Of a stretch of DNA of 64,000 nucleotides, positions 28,611-36,147 are shown piece by piece. Position 1 is the first letter of the stretch, and each line of letters starts with the position of its first letter. The notes under the pieces are model-generated. The model saw only the letters and a list, made by a program, of their open reading frames with translations. It was not told the origin of the DNA and ran no database searches. This DNA is from Lautropia sp. (GTDB lineage Bacteria > Pseudomonadota > Gammaproteobacteria > Burkholderiales > Burkholderiaceae_E): contig JAUNKF010000006.1 of assembly GCA_030532895.1 (NCBI GenBank), positions 62,001-126,000 of the forward strand, in the 5' to 3' direction. A program made the position numbers and the translations under genes.

Positions 28611-29687
28611 TCATTTGCACTTCAATGCCTGATAGCCGGGCACGATGGCATATTGGTCGGCAAGCACTTCGCTGATTTCCTTGCACGGTTTCGGCAGCAG
28701 GATTCCCGGCGCGGGCACACTGTGCGTGGAATCCGGGTCAATGGCACCACTCAGCATGCCCTTCATCTGGTCGAGAAACACACCCGCGTTGTTCTTGGGC
28801 GCCAGCGCAAGCGTATCGACCAGCGAACGCTTCGGATTGACCAGATAAGCAACCTCCCCTGGCGTGGCGTCAATCGAAAACGCATAGACATCGGTGGGCA
28901 CATTGTCCTTGGCATCCGCAAGACCCGCAGCCGTCAATGCATCCATCCCGCCAATGGCGCCGGTTCCGCCACATGCCGTGAAGATGTTGAACTTCGCGCC
29001 GGACTGAATCAGATCCTCCATCCGTGCCACCGCCACATTGAGGGAATGATCGACGAAATCATTCAGCACGTCCTGGACGTTCTCCGCCCCCATCTGCTTA
29101 ACGATCTCGTCACGAAAAGCAACCATCCGCCATTCATGGCACACGACGATCGAAGGAATGTCGAACAGAACGAGCTTGGCCTTCTCCCCTGGCTTGTTCG
29201 TTTTGAGCCAGTCCACCGCCCTGCGCGCCGCTTCGCGCACCAGCGCTTCATCATTGAACACGGCCGAAGGAACCGGTGATTCGGCGTCCGGCAGCCCGCC
29301 CACCACCAGAACCGGAATGTTCGCCCTGCGCGCCTCCTGGATCGACGGTGCCACCGCCACCGCATCGAAAGGCTGGATCAGGATGCCATCCACCCCCTTG
29401 GCGATCAGGTCATCCATCGCATTCACCTGCGTGACAGGATTGAACGCCCCATCGATCACGCTGACCTTCGCCCCCTCCTTCTCGGCAAATTGCTTGAACC
29501 ACTCACCCTGCGCGATCTGGTACTCACTCGCGTTACCAAAAGTGATGAACCCGAAATTCAGCCCTTTGATGTCATGCGCATGTTTTTCCTGCGCGCCGAC
29601 AGCCCCGCTCGCCAGCACCGTCGCCACGGCGGCCGTTGCCGCCACGAGGGCACGCCGCCCGACTGCCATCCATCCCATAGGTTTCAT
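28611..29687 (-). CDS. Sugar ABC transporter substrate-binding protein
   Basis: Periplasmic binding protein type 1 (RbsB-like), 358 aa. Signal peptide near the N-terminus: GRRALVAATAAVATVLASGAVGAQE with cleavage likely after GAVGA. Mature part has NFGFITFGNASEYQIAQGEWFKQFAEKEGAKVSVIDG and DDLIAKGVDGILIQPFDAVAV. ATG 29687 is chosen because GGAGGAG lies 9 bases upstream; the closer ATG at 29696 abuts it. First gene of the importer operon, with operator-like site D about 50 bases upstream. Ligand unknown. Confidence 0.92.
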   Translation of the reverse strand: MKPMGWMAVGRRALVAATAAVATVLASGAVGAQEKHAHDIKGLNFGFITFGNASEYQIAQGEWFKQFAEKEGAKVSVIDGAFNPVTQVNAMDDLIAKGVDGILIQPFDAVAVAPSIQEARRANIPVLVVGGLPDAESPVPSAVFNDEALVREAARRAVDWLKTNKPGEKAKLVLFDIPSIVVCHEWRMVAFRDEIVKQMGAENVQDVLNDFVDHSLNVAVARMEDLIQSGAKFNIFTACGGTGAIGGMDALTAAGLADAKDNVPTDVYAFSIDATPGEVAYLVNPKRSLVDTLALAPKNNAGVFLDQMKGMLSGAIDPDSTHSVPAPGILLPKPCKEISEVLADQYAIVPGYQALKCK

Positions 29688-29737
29688 GACACGCATCTCC
29701 TCCACCGAAGGCCACTCGAGCCAGCCGACCTTTCAGC

Positions 29738-29757
29738 ATGTATGATAGGTATGCATT
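29738..29757. promoter_or_regulatory. Operator-like site upstream of the importer operon (site D)
   Basis: ATGTATGATAGGTATGCATT holds the core GTATGATAGG, identical in ten bases to site B, inside an imperfect palindrome GCATGTATGATAGGTATGC. It ties the importer to the catabolic genes on the other strand. Confidence 0.6.
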
Positions 29758-29890
29758 CATCTTATCACCCGAGAATCTGAAGAGACGCTTCAAATTCTCT
29801 CAAGACGTAATGCCAATGTGTCAGCCCCACCGGTGGTGCGAAACATCGCATCCCTCACCGATTCTCCCCCCCGCCCCCATGACGCGCAGC

Positions 29891-29947
29891 AAAAAGCCCC
29901 GCCGGCAAGCGCATGAATCCGATCCGCTCCCCCTGCCAGCGGGGCTT
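29891..29947 (-). terminator. Rho-independent terminator
   Basis: On the minus strand a stem AAGCCCCGC-TGGCA / TGCCGGCGGGGCTT with a long loop ends in TTTTT. It is ~315 bases downstream of the amino-acid decarboxylase stop and would close that transcript, leaving the 120-bp-spaced repeat in its 3' untranslated region. Confidence 0.6.
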
Positions 29948-29993
29948 GTATCAACTACCTGAAATTGTCATGCACTAGAAATGCCCAGCCCCC

Positions 29994-30240
29994 ACCGGGT
30001 GCATGCCGAGGAATCCCACCGTCAGGTTGTGAGGAGGTGGATATCGGGTAGCCCGGCCCTGCCCGAAGCCAAAACCCCGAAGCTACAGCCCCCACACATG
30101 CCACAGCCGCCGTACCGGGTGCATGCCGAGGAATCCATTACCGCCAGGTTGTCACGAGATATGTACCCGGTACGGCGGCCCCACCCGAAGCTAAAGACGA
30201 CGGACAAACGCAGTTACGCCAACCCCGCCCGAAGCTACAC
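29994..30240. repeat. Imperfect direct repeat, 120-bp period, with inverted repeat
   Basis: A 23-base sequence beginning ACCGGGTGCATGCC is present identically at 29994-30016 and 30114-30136, exactly 120 bases apart, followed in both by a similar tract (CAGGTTGT) and by CCCGAAGC. A third partial CCCGAAGCTAC is at about 30228. The second unit is bounded by a perfect 15-bp inverted repeat, GCCGCCGTACCGGGT at 30106-30120 and ACCCGGTACGGCGGC at 30165-30179. No ORF is supported here. Confidence 0.75.
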
Positions 30241-30261
30241 CTCCCCCAAGCGCACTCCCGC

Positions 30262-32529
30262 TCACCCGTCCCCCAAGATCTCCCGCTCCCGAGCCTCCGA
30301 CACACAATCCACGAAATACCGCGTTTCCCCCGTGAGCGACACGTCCGCCACCAGGCCATGCACATCCGTGTGGAAGCCAGGGAATCGGCGGTTGAAGTTG
30401 CGCACGAACTTCAGGTACTCGACGATCGTGCGGTTGAAGCGCTCGCCCGGAATCAGGAGCGGAATGCCCGGCGGATAAGGTGTCACGAGCATCGTCGTCA
30501 CACGGCCTTCGAGGAAATCGATCGGCACCCGCTCCACATCGCGGTGCGTCAGGCACTCATACGCATCCGAGGGCTTCATCGCCGGCACCATGTCCGACAG
30601 ATACATGTCCGTCGTGACACGCGCCACATCATGCTCGCGGTAGGCTTCGTGGATGTGCGTGGACAGATCGCGCAGTCCCATCCGGTCGTACATGGGATGG
30701 GCCGCCACGAATTCCGGCATCACGCGCCACAGCGGCTGGTTTTCGTCGTAGTCGGCCTTGAACTGCTGCAGCTCCGTCACGAGCGTGTTCCAGCGTCCTT
30801 TCGTGATGCCGATCGTGAACATCACGAAGAAGGAATACAGCCCGGTTTTCTCGACCACCACCCCATGTTCGGCCAGATATTTGGTGACGACCGCGGCCGG
30901 AATGCCGACATCATCGAAATTGCCTTCGATATCGAGGCCCGGCGTGACGATGGTGGCCTTGATCGGGTCGAGCATGTTGAAGCCCGGCTCGATGTCGCCG
31001 AAGCCATGCCACTTTTCGTTGGCAGCCAGCATCCAGTCCTGCTGCTCCAGCTGGCCGAGGCGATCCGGCCCCCAGACGCTGAACCACCAGGAGTCGTTGT
31101 ACTCGGCCCCCACCTTGCGCATCGCCCGACGAAAATCCCGCGCTTCCTGCAAGGATTCCTGCACGAGCGCCTGCCCCCCGGGGGCCTCCATCATCGAGGC
31201 CGCCACATCGCAGGAAGCGATGATCGAATACTGCGGTGATGTCGAGGTGTGCATCAGATAGCTTTCATTGAAGCGATAGCGATCCAGATGTCGGGTCTCG
31301 GACTCCTGCACGAGAATCTGCGAGGCTTGCGAGATGCCTGCCAGCAACTTGTGCGTGGATTGTGTGGCAAACACCATCGCATTGGTCGAGCGTGGCCGGT
31401 TCTGGCCGATCGCGTGCATCTCGTGATAGATGGGGTGAAAAGTGGCGTGCGGCAGCCAGGCTTCGTCGAAATGCAGGTTTTCCACATAGTCCTGCAACTC
31501 GGCCTTGATCATCTCGACGTTGTAGAGGATGCCGTCATAGGTCGATTGCGTGATCGTCATCACCCGTGGCCGGGCCGACTTGTCCTTCACGAGCGGGTTG
31601 TTCTCGATCTTTCTCGCGATGCTCTCGCGGTCGAACTCCGAGCGCGGAATCGGGCCGATGATCCCCAGGTGATTGCGCGTGGGCTGCAGGAAGATAGGCA
31701 CCGTACCACTCATGATGATGGCATGCAGGATGCTCTTGTGACAATTTCGGTCGACGAGCACCACATCATCGGTGGCCACTTCCGAATGCCAGACGATCTT
31801 GTTCGAGGTTGAGGTGCCATTCGTCACGAAGAACAGGTGGTCGGCATTGAAGATGCGGGCCGCATTTTTTTCGGAATTGGCCACCGGTCCCGTGTGATCG
31901 AGCAGCTGCCCCAGCTCTTCGACCGCGTTGCACACGTCGGCGCGCAGCATGTTCTCCCCAAAAAACTGGTGGAACATCTGCCCGACCGGGCTTTTCAGGA
32001 AAGCCACACCACCCGAATGCCCCGGACAATGCCAGCTGTAGGAGCCATCGTTGGCGTAATGCACCAGCGCCTTGAAGAAAGGCGGCGCCAGCGAATTCAT
32101 GTAGTTGGTGGCTTCGCGAATCACATAGCGCGCCACGAACTCGGGCGTGTCCTCGAACATGTGAATGAAGCCGTGCAGCTCCTTCAGGATGTCGTTGGGG
32201 ATGTGCTGCGAGGTACGCGTCTCGCCAAACAGGAAGATCGGGATATCGGCATTGCGACGCCGCGTCTCCTTGATGAACGCGCGCAAGTCGTGGATGGTGT
32301 CACTATCGTTGCCTTCCTCGCTGATCTCCTCGTCATCGATCGAGACGATGAAGGCCGACGCACGGGCTGCCTGGTTGGCCACCATCGCCACATCAAAATA
32401 GGTGAAACCACCGACCACCTCGGTTCCCTGGTCTTCGATGGCCTTGGCCAAGGCGCGGATGCCCAGGCCACTGGCCGAGTCGGCGCGCCAGTCTTCGTCG
32501 ATGATGACGATCGGGAAACGGAATTTCAT
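30262..32529 (-). CDS. Orn/Lys/Arg decarboxylase (fold type I)
   Basis: PLP-dependent basic amino acid decarboxylase (755 aa). N-terminal response-regulator-like wing domain (FPIVIIDEDWRADSASGLGIRALAKAIE), then the large domain with PGHSGGVAFLKS, HFDEAWLPHATF and the PLP-lysine segment SHK-type STHKLLAGISQASQ, and the C-terminal PYPPGIPLLIPGE motif. Produces cadaverine, agmatine or putrescine, used for acid resistance or polyamine supply; the sequence alone does not settle which. Start MKFRFPIVIID chosen on similarity; ATG 32532 immediately before it is equally possible. Confidence 0.9.
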   Translation of the reverse strand: MKFRFPIVIIDEDWRADSASGLGIRALAKAIEDQGTEVVGGFTYFDVAMVANQAARASAFIVSIDDEEISEEGNDSDTIHDLRAFIKETRRRNADIPIFLFGETRTSQHIPNDILKELHGFIHMFEDTPEFVARYVIREATNYMNSLAPPFFKALVHYANDGSYSWHCPGHSGGVAFLKSPVGQMFHQFFGENMLRADVCNAVEELGQLLDHTGPVANSEKNAARIFNADHLFFVTNGTSTSNKIVWHSEVATDDVVLVDRNCHKSILHAIIMSGTVPIFLQPTRNHLGIIGPIPRSEFDRESIARKIENNPLVKDKSARPRVMTITQSTYDGILYNVEMIKAELQDYVENLHFDEAWLPHATFHPIYHEMHAIGQNRPRSTNAMVFATQSTHKLLAGISQASQILVQESETRHLDRYRFNESYLMHTSTSPQYSIIASCDVAASMMEAPGGQALVQESLQEARDFRRAMRKVGAEYNDSWWFSVWGPDRLGQLEQQDWMLAANEKWHGFGDIEPGFNMLDPIKATIVTPGLDIEGNFDDVGIPAAVVTKYLAEHGVVVEKTGLYSFFVMFTIGITKGRWNTLVTELQQFKADYDENQPLWRVMPEFVAAHPMYDRMGLRDLSTHIHEAYREHDVARVTTDMYLSDMVPAMKPSDAYECLTHRDVERVPIDFLEGRVTTMLVTPYPPGIPLLIPGERFNRTIVEYLKFVRNFNRRFPGFHTDVHGLVADVSLTGETRYFVDCVSEAREREILGDG

Positions 32530-32698
32530 CATGAAAAACAACCTGCTGATCAGAAAGGAGGAAGAAGGGGCTGCCCGGATGATACCCCCTCAGTGCCCGT
32601 GCGGCAGGATGTTGCGATCTGCCCATCCCCCTATCCGCCCCTGTTGAAAATGCTGTCTGCCCGGTACAACACCCGCGTGGGCATCCCGCTCCTCCTAC

Positions 32699-32742
32699 GG
32701 GGACACTTCTACTTTGGAGAGAAGGGGACATTTGTACTTTGG
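32699..32742. mobile_element. Possible remnant of an IS21-family end
   Basis: Two tandem copies of a ~19-base sequence, GGGGACACTTCTACTTTGG and GGGGACATTTGTACTTTGG, 25 bases apart. This resembles the repeated terminal sequence of IS21-type elements. No transposase frame is nearby, so it would be a solo end or decayed copy. Confidence 0.45.
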
Positions 32743-32823
32743 GTTGACGCGGTTGATCCCGCCATTGACCTGAAGCCGACAGACGGGCATCCTGCCATCA
32801 TGCCTCATCAAGGAGAAATGACC

Positions 32824-33015
32824 ATGCCTCCCCTCTCGGATTTGCTGGCAGGGCTTTTCGAGGTTGGCGGCCAGATGGCGACCGAGACTGTGCTCGATCA
32901 CATCGCCGACAAGCTGGGCAACGACGATGACGAAGACAAAGCCGACGATAGCCACCAGCTGCCAAGCGACGCGCCATTCGACCAACCACCCACGTCAGCC
33001 ACCACCCACACCTGA
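32824..33015 (+). CDS. Small acidic hypothetical protein
   Basis: A 63-aa frame starting MPPLSDLLAGLFEVGG, with AAGGAG 8 bases before the ATG. The N-terminal half is amphipathic helical; the middle is strongly acidic (GNDDDEDKADD) and the tail is Ser/Thr/Pro-rich. No family recognised. It is followed after 23 bases by the 5'-nucleotidase gene. Confidence 0.45.
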   Translation: MPPLSDLLAGLFEVGGQMATETVLDHIADKLGNDDDEDKADDSHQLPSDAPFDQPPTSATTHT

Positions 33016-33038
33016 CCTATCCCCCCCCCCGAAACATC

Positions 33039-33938
33039 ATGCCCCCACCACCCAGCCAGTTGATCGTCGCCATTTCCTCCCGCGCGCTCCTCGACTTCGA
33101 GGAAGAAAACCGCCTGTTCGAGGCCGCTGACGACGGCGCCTACATGGCGCTTCAGCTCGAACTGCTCGACCGTCCCGCACCCGGCGGCGTGGCGATGCCA
33201 CTCGTGAAAAAGCTGCTGGCCTTCAACCAGGGGGATGAAAAACGGGTGGACGTGGTGCTGCTTTCGCGCAATGACCCCACCAGCGGGATGCGCGCCTTCC
33301 GCTCGGCCGAGCATCATGGGGTGCCACTGGAGCGCGGCGTTTTCACCCGCGGCCGATCACCCTATGCTTATCTGAAGCCACTGGGGGCGCACCTGTTTCT
33401 CTCGGCCAATGCCGAAGACGTGCGGGCTGCGCTCGATGCAGGTTTTCCAGCCGCACGGGTCTATCCCAAATCGCAACAGACGGCAGGTGCACATCCGGAT
33501 GAAGTGCGGATCGCCTTCGACGGCGACGCCGTGCTGTTCTCGGACGAGGCCGAGCAGGTGTATCACCGTCAGGGCTTGAGCGCCTTTCATGATCATGAGG
33601 TCAGCAAGGCCACGACGCCATTGCCCCCCGGCCCTTTCAAGCCACTACTCGAAGCGCTGCACCGGCTGCGCAACAGCGCCCCACCCAACATGCGGATCCG
33701 CACGGCGCTCGTCACCGCCCGCAGCGCCCCGGCGCACGAACGGGCCATCCGCACGCTGATGGCCTGGAAGATCGAGGTGGATGAGGCGCTCTTTCTGGGC
33801 GGCCTGGAAAAAGGCCCGTTTCTGCGCGAGTTTCAGCCCGATTTCTTTTTCGATGATCAAACCGGCCATTGCGATTCGGCCGCCACGGCCGGCCCCACTG
33901 GCCATGTGATCAGCGGCATCCGGAACGAATCAGCCTGA
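33039..33938 (+). CDS. 5'-nucleotidase, NT5C1-like family
   Basis: A 299-aa protein resembling the cytosolic IA-type 5'-nucleotidases found in many proteobacteria: LIVAISSRALLDFEEENRLFE, QLELLDRPAPGGVAMPLVKKLLAFN, VDVVLLSRNDPTSGMRAF, GRSPYAYLKPLGAHLFLSAN, RIAFDGDAVLFSDEAE and QPDFFFDDQTGHCDSA. Expected to dephosphorylate nucleoside monophosphates. Normal length; ATG with weak ribosome binding site. Confidence 0.9.
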   Translation: MPPPPSQLIVAISSRALLDFEEENRLFEAADDGAYMALQLELLDRPAPGGVAMPLVKKLLAFNQGDEKRVDVVLLSRNDPTSGMRAFRSAEHHGVPLERGVFTRGRSPYAYLKPLGAHLFLSANAEDVRAALDAGFPAARVYPKSQQTAGAHPDEVRIAFDGDAVLFSDEAEQVYHRQGLSAFHDHEVSKATTPLPPGPFKPLLEALHRLRNSAPPNMRIRTALVTARSAPAHERAIRTLMAWKIEVDEALFLGGLEKGPFLREFQPDFFFDDQTGHCDSAATAGPTGHVISGIRNESA

Positions 33939-33965
33939 GTGCCCAACAGCGGCGCTCGCGGGGGT

Positions 33966-33988
33966 GAACAAGTGCCATGACACGCGCT
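33966..33988. repeat. Dispersed intergenic motif, copy 7 (inverted)
   Basis: Minus-strand reading gives AGCGCGTGTCATGGCACTTG followed by TTC, one of the longest copies. It sits between the 5'-nucleotidase stop and the convergent beta-lactamase-fold gene. Confidence 0.55.
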
Positions 33989-36056
33989 ATGGCGCGCCAG
34001 CTTTCTTGGACGCTGGCAGCCGCCGCAGCGAATAGCCGGCATACCTCAGACGATCAACACCATCCGCTCCCATCACCGCCTCGACCGTGCCGCCCAAGCC
34101 TTCGCCAATGCCCAATATGATGGCCTCGGTGGCCGACAAGGTTTTCAGTGGCAGGCTGGTGACCTCATCGGAGAAAGGCGGCATGGCAAAGTGCAGCATG
34201 AGAAAACCGTTTTCTTCTGTCAATTGCACCTCGGACAGCACGCCGATGTCGCCGGGCGGCATGGGATCGACTTCATGGTGGCCGAGCCGCGCGCGCCAGG
34301 CTGGGTGAATGGGCGTCGGGCTGACCTTGGTGCCAACGATGCTGCCGCCCCCGGTTGGCGAGATCGCCATCAACAGATCATGCCCGCCCAGGCGTTTGGC
34401 CAGCAGGCCAAATTTGTCGAGAGTTTCCGCGCCCACATTGTAAAAACCGAACAACTCGTACTCCAGCGCCATCGCCCCGTCTTCACGCGGGATCAGCTCA
34501 AAATCCCGGCCCATCACCCGAGAGGCCAAGCCCCCGCCCTCGCGCCGGATCTGCGCCAGACCAAAGACACCGGCATACCAGCCCTCATAAGTATCCTTCT
34601 GCGCCTCGGTGAGGGTACGGCTTGAACGCTTGGCCGGCACGACGCCATAGGACTGCCGCTCTCCCGTCTTCACCGCCATCGCCAGGGCCAGCACCTCGTC
34701 AGCCACCGCGTGTTCCAACTCCTCGGCACCCTCGCTGTTGGCCAGCACCACCACACCCAGCTTCTGTTCCGGCAGGATGCGCAACATCCCGTTATGTGTG
34801 CCAGTGCTACCCCCATGCTCGGCGGACAGCTCCCCGCCGGCAAAGCGTCTGTCGACATGCCAACCGAGGCCCACCTGCACGCCCCCCTCATCCATCTCCA
34901 CCGCCGTGTTCTGCGGGCGCAGCATCTCACGCACGGAAGCCGGTTGCAGGATCTGCCCGCCCGCCGGTGAACGCCCTTCGGCAAACACCATCTGCATGAA
35001 GCGGGCCAAATCGAGCACCGAGGCATTGAGTCCGCCGGCCGGGATGTCCCGCAGCGGCACGCTGGCAATCTCCTTACCGTCCTGATACGCCTTTGAGCCA
35101 CGGTGCGAATCGATGTCTTGCGCAAAGTAAGCCGTTTTCATCCCCAGGGGCTGCAAGAGCGACTGCCACGCGAGCGTGACGAAATCCTGCTGCGTCACAG
35201 CCTGAAGCGCCATGCCCATCACCGTCACGCCCAGGTTGGAATAGCTGAAGACATGATCGGGCGGATAGAGCACGTATTCATCCTTCAATGGCCCAAGCAG
35301 CTTGGCAAAAGGCTCGGGATGGGCCGCCCACATACCGGGCAGGTAGTCACGGGCCAGCCCAGCATGGTGCGTCATCAGGTTGCGCGGCGTGATGGGCGGA
35401 GCATTTTTGAAGCGGCTGCGCACGCTGAAGTCGGGCAAATATTGCGTGATCGGCGTATCGAGCGCGAGCCGGCCCGCTTCAACCTGCTGCATGGCGAGCG
35501 TGGCCGTCAGCAGTTTGGAGATCGAGCCACTGCGATAAACCGTCTCGGCCGTGGCCGGCTTCTTCTGGGCCAGATCGCTGAAGCCAAAGCCTTCGGCCCA
35601 GACCACCTTCTGATCATCCACCAGCGCCACGCTCAGGCCCACCACCTCGCGCTTCTTCATCTCGTAACGGATACGCTGGGCCAGATAGGGCGTGATCGAG
35701 GCGTAGTCACCTTGCTTCACGTCTTCGGGCGGCAGTGGCAAGGTGTTGCAGCCCGCCAGCCACACACACAGGCCGATGAGCGCCCATCGGCCCAAGCCGG
35801 GCGAGCCTGCCGTCCCGCGAGACGCCGAAGCAGCCAGACCATCGAGGCAGCCCGCTACGCGACCCTGCGGCAGGCCCTGCTGCATGGCACCGGACGCGGC
35901 AGCCAGTGTGCCCCCTGGAACCGCCGTCCTCTTCACCAGGCTGAACGGCCCGCTTTGCAGCTTGACCACGGCAGCGCGCAGGCACCGGGAAGTCCAGGAC
36001 AGGGGCAGCGAGCCGAACAACGGCCTGGACAGGGAAACGGGCAAGGATATGGACAT
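33987..36056 (-). CDS. Beta-lactamase-fold serine hydrolase, predicted lipoprotein
   Basis: Large class C/penicillin-binding-protein-like hydrolase (up to 689 aa). Catalytic SxxK is SISK (about residues 178-181 from this start), the YxN element is YSNLG and the third motif is HGG in EHGGSTGTHNGM. C-terminal ~200 residues form an extra beta-rich domain. A lipoprotein signal, GRWALIGLCVWLAGC, ends at Cys103, which means ~85 residues precede the signal peptide from the first ATG. The true start is therefore probably downstream, perhaps ATG 35885 or a non-ATG codon. Likely a cell-envelope peptidase or esterase rather than a drug-resistance enzyme. Confidence 0.8.
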   Translation of the reverse strand: MSISLPVSLSRPLFGSLPLSWTSRCLRAAVVKLQSGPFSLVKRTAVPGGTLAAASGAMQQGLPQGRVAGCLDGLAASASRGTAGSPGLGRWALIGLCVWLAGCNTLPLPPEDVKQGDYASITPYLAQRIRYEMKKREVVGLSVALVDDQKVVWAEGFGFSDLAQKKPATAETVYRSGSISKLLTATLAMQQVEAGRLALDTPITQYLPDFSVRSRFKNAPPITPRNLMTHHAGLARDYLPGMWAAHPEPFAKLLGPLKDEYVLYPPDHVFSYSNLGVTVMGMALQAVTQQDFVTLAWQSLLQPLGMKTAYFAQDIDSHRGSKAYQDGKEIASVPLRDIPAGGLNASVLDLARFMQMVFAEGRSPAGGQILQPASVREMLRPQNTAVEMDEGGVQVGLGWHVDRRFAGGELSAEHGGSTGTHNGMLRILPEQKLGVVVLANSEGAEELEHAVADEVLALAMAVKTGERQSYGVVPAKRSSRTLTEAQKDTYEGWYAGVFGLAQIRREGGGLASRVMGRDFELIPREDGAMALEYELFGFYNVGAETLDKFGLLAKRLGGHDLLMAISPTGGGSIVGTKVSPTPIHPAWRARLGHHEVDPMPPGDIGVLSEVQLTEENGFLMLHFAMPPFSDEVTSLPLKTLSATEAIILGIGEGLGGTVEAVMGADGVDRLRYAGYSLRRLPASKKAGAP

Positions 36057-36147
36057 GGTTGTACGGGTTATCCAGATCGATGAGACAAATGATATCGGCT
36101 GAGGGGTTAAGATTGGCCGAAGTCAAAATACAACAGGAGAAGAAGGC

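Noticed and set aside
29994-30136. CRISPR-like spacing of repeats
   Set aside because: Only two full units with similar, not unique, intervening sequence and no cas genes; it is a simple direct repeat.
31837-33015. 392-codon plus-strand frame running from inside the decarboxylase to 33015
   Set aside because: Its first two thirds are antisense to the decarboxylase. Only the last 63 codons, with their own ribosome binding site, were kept as a small gene.
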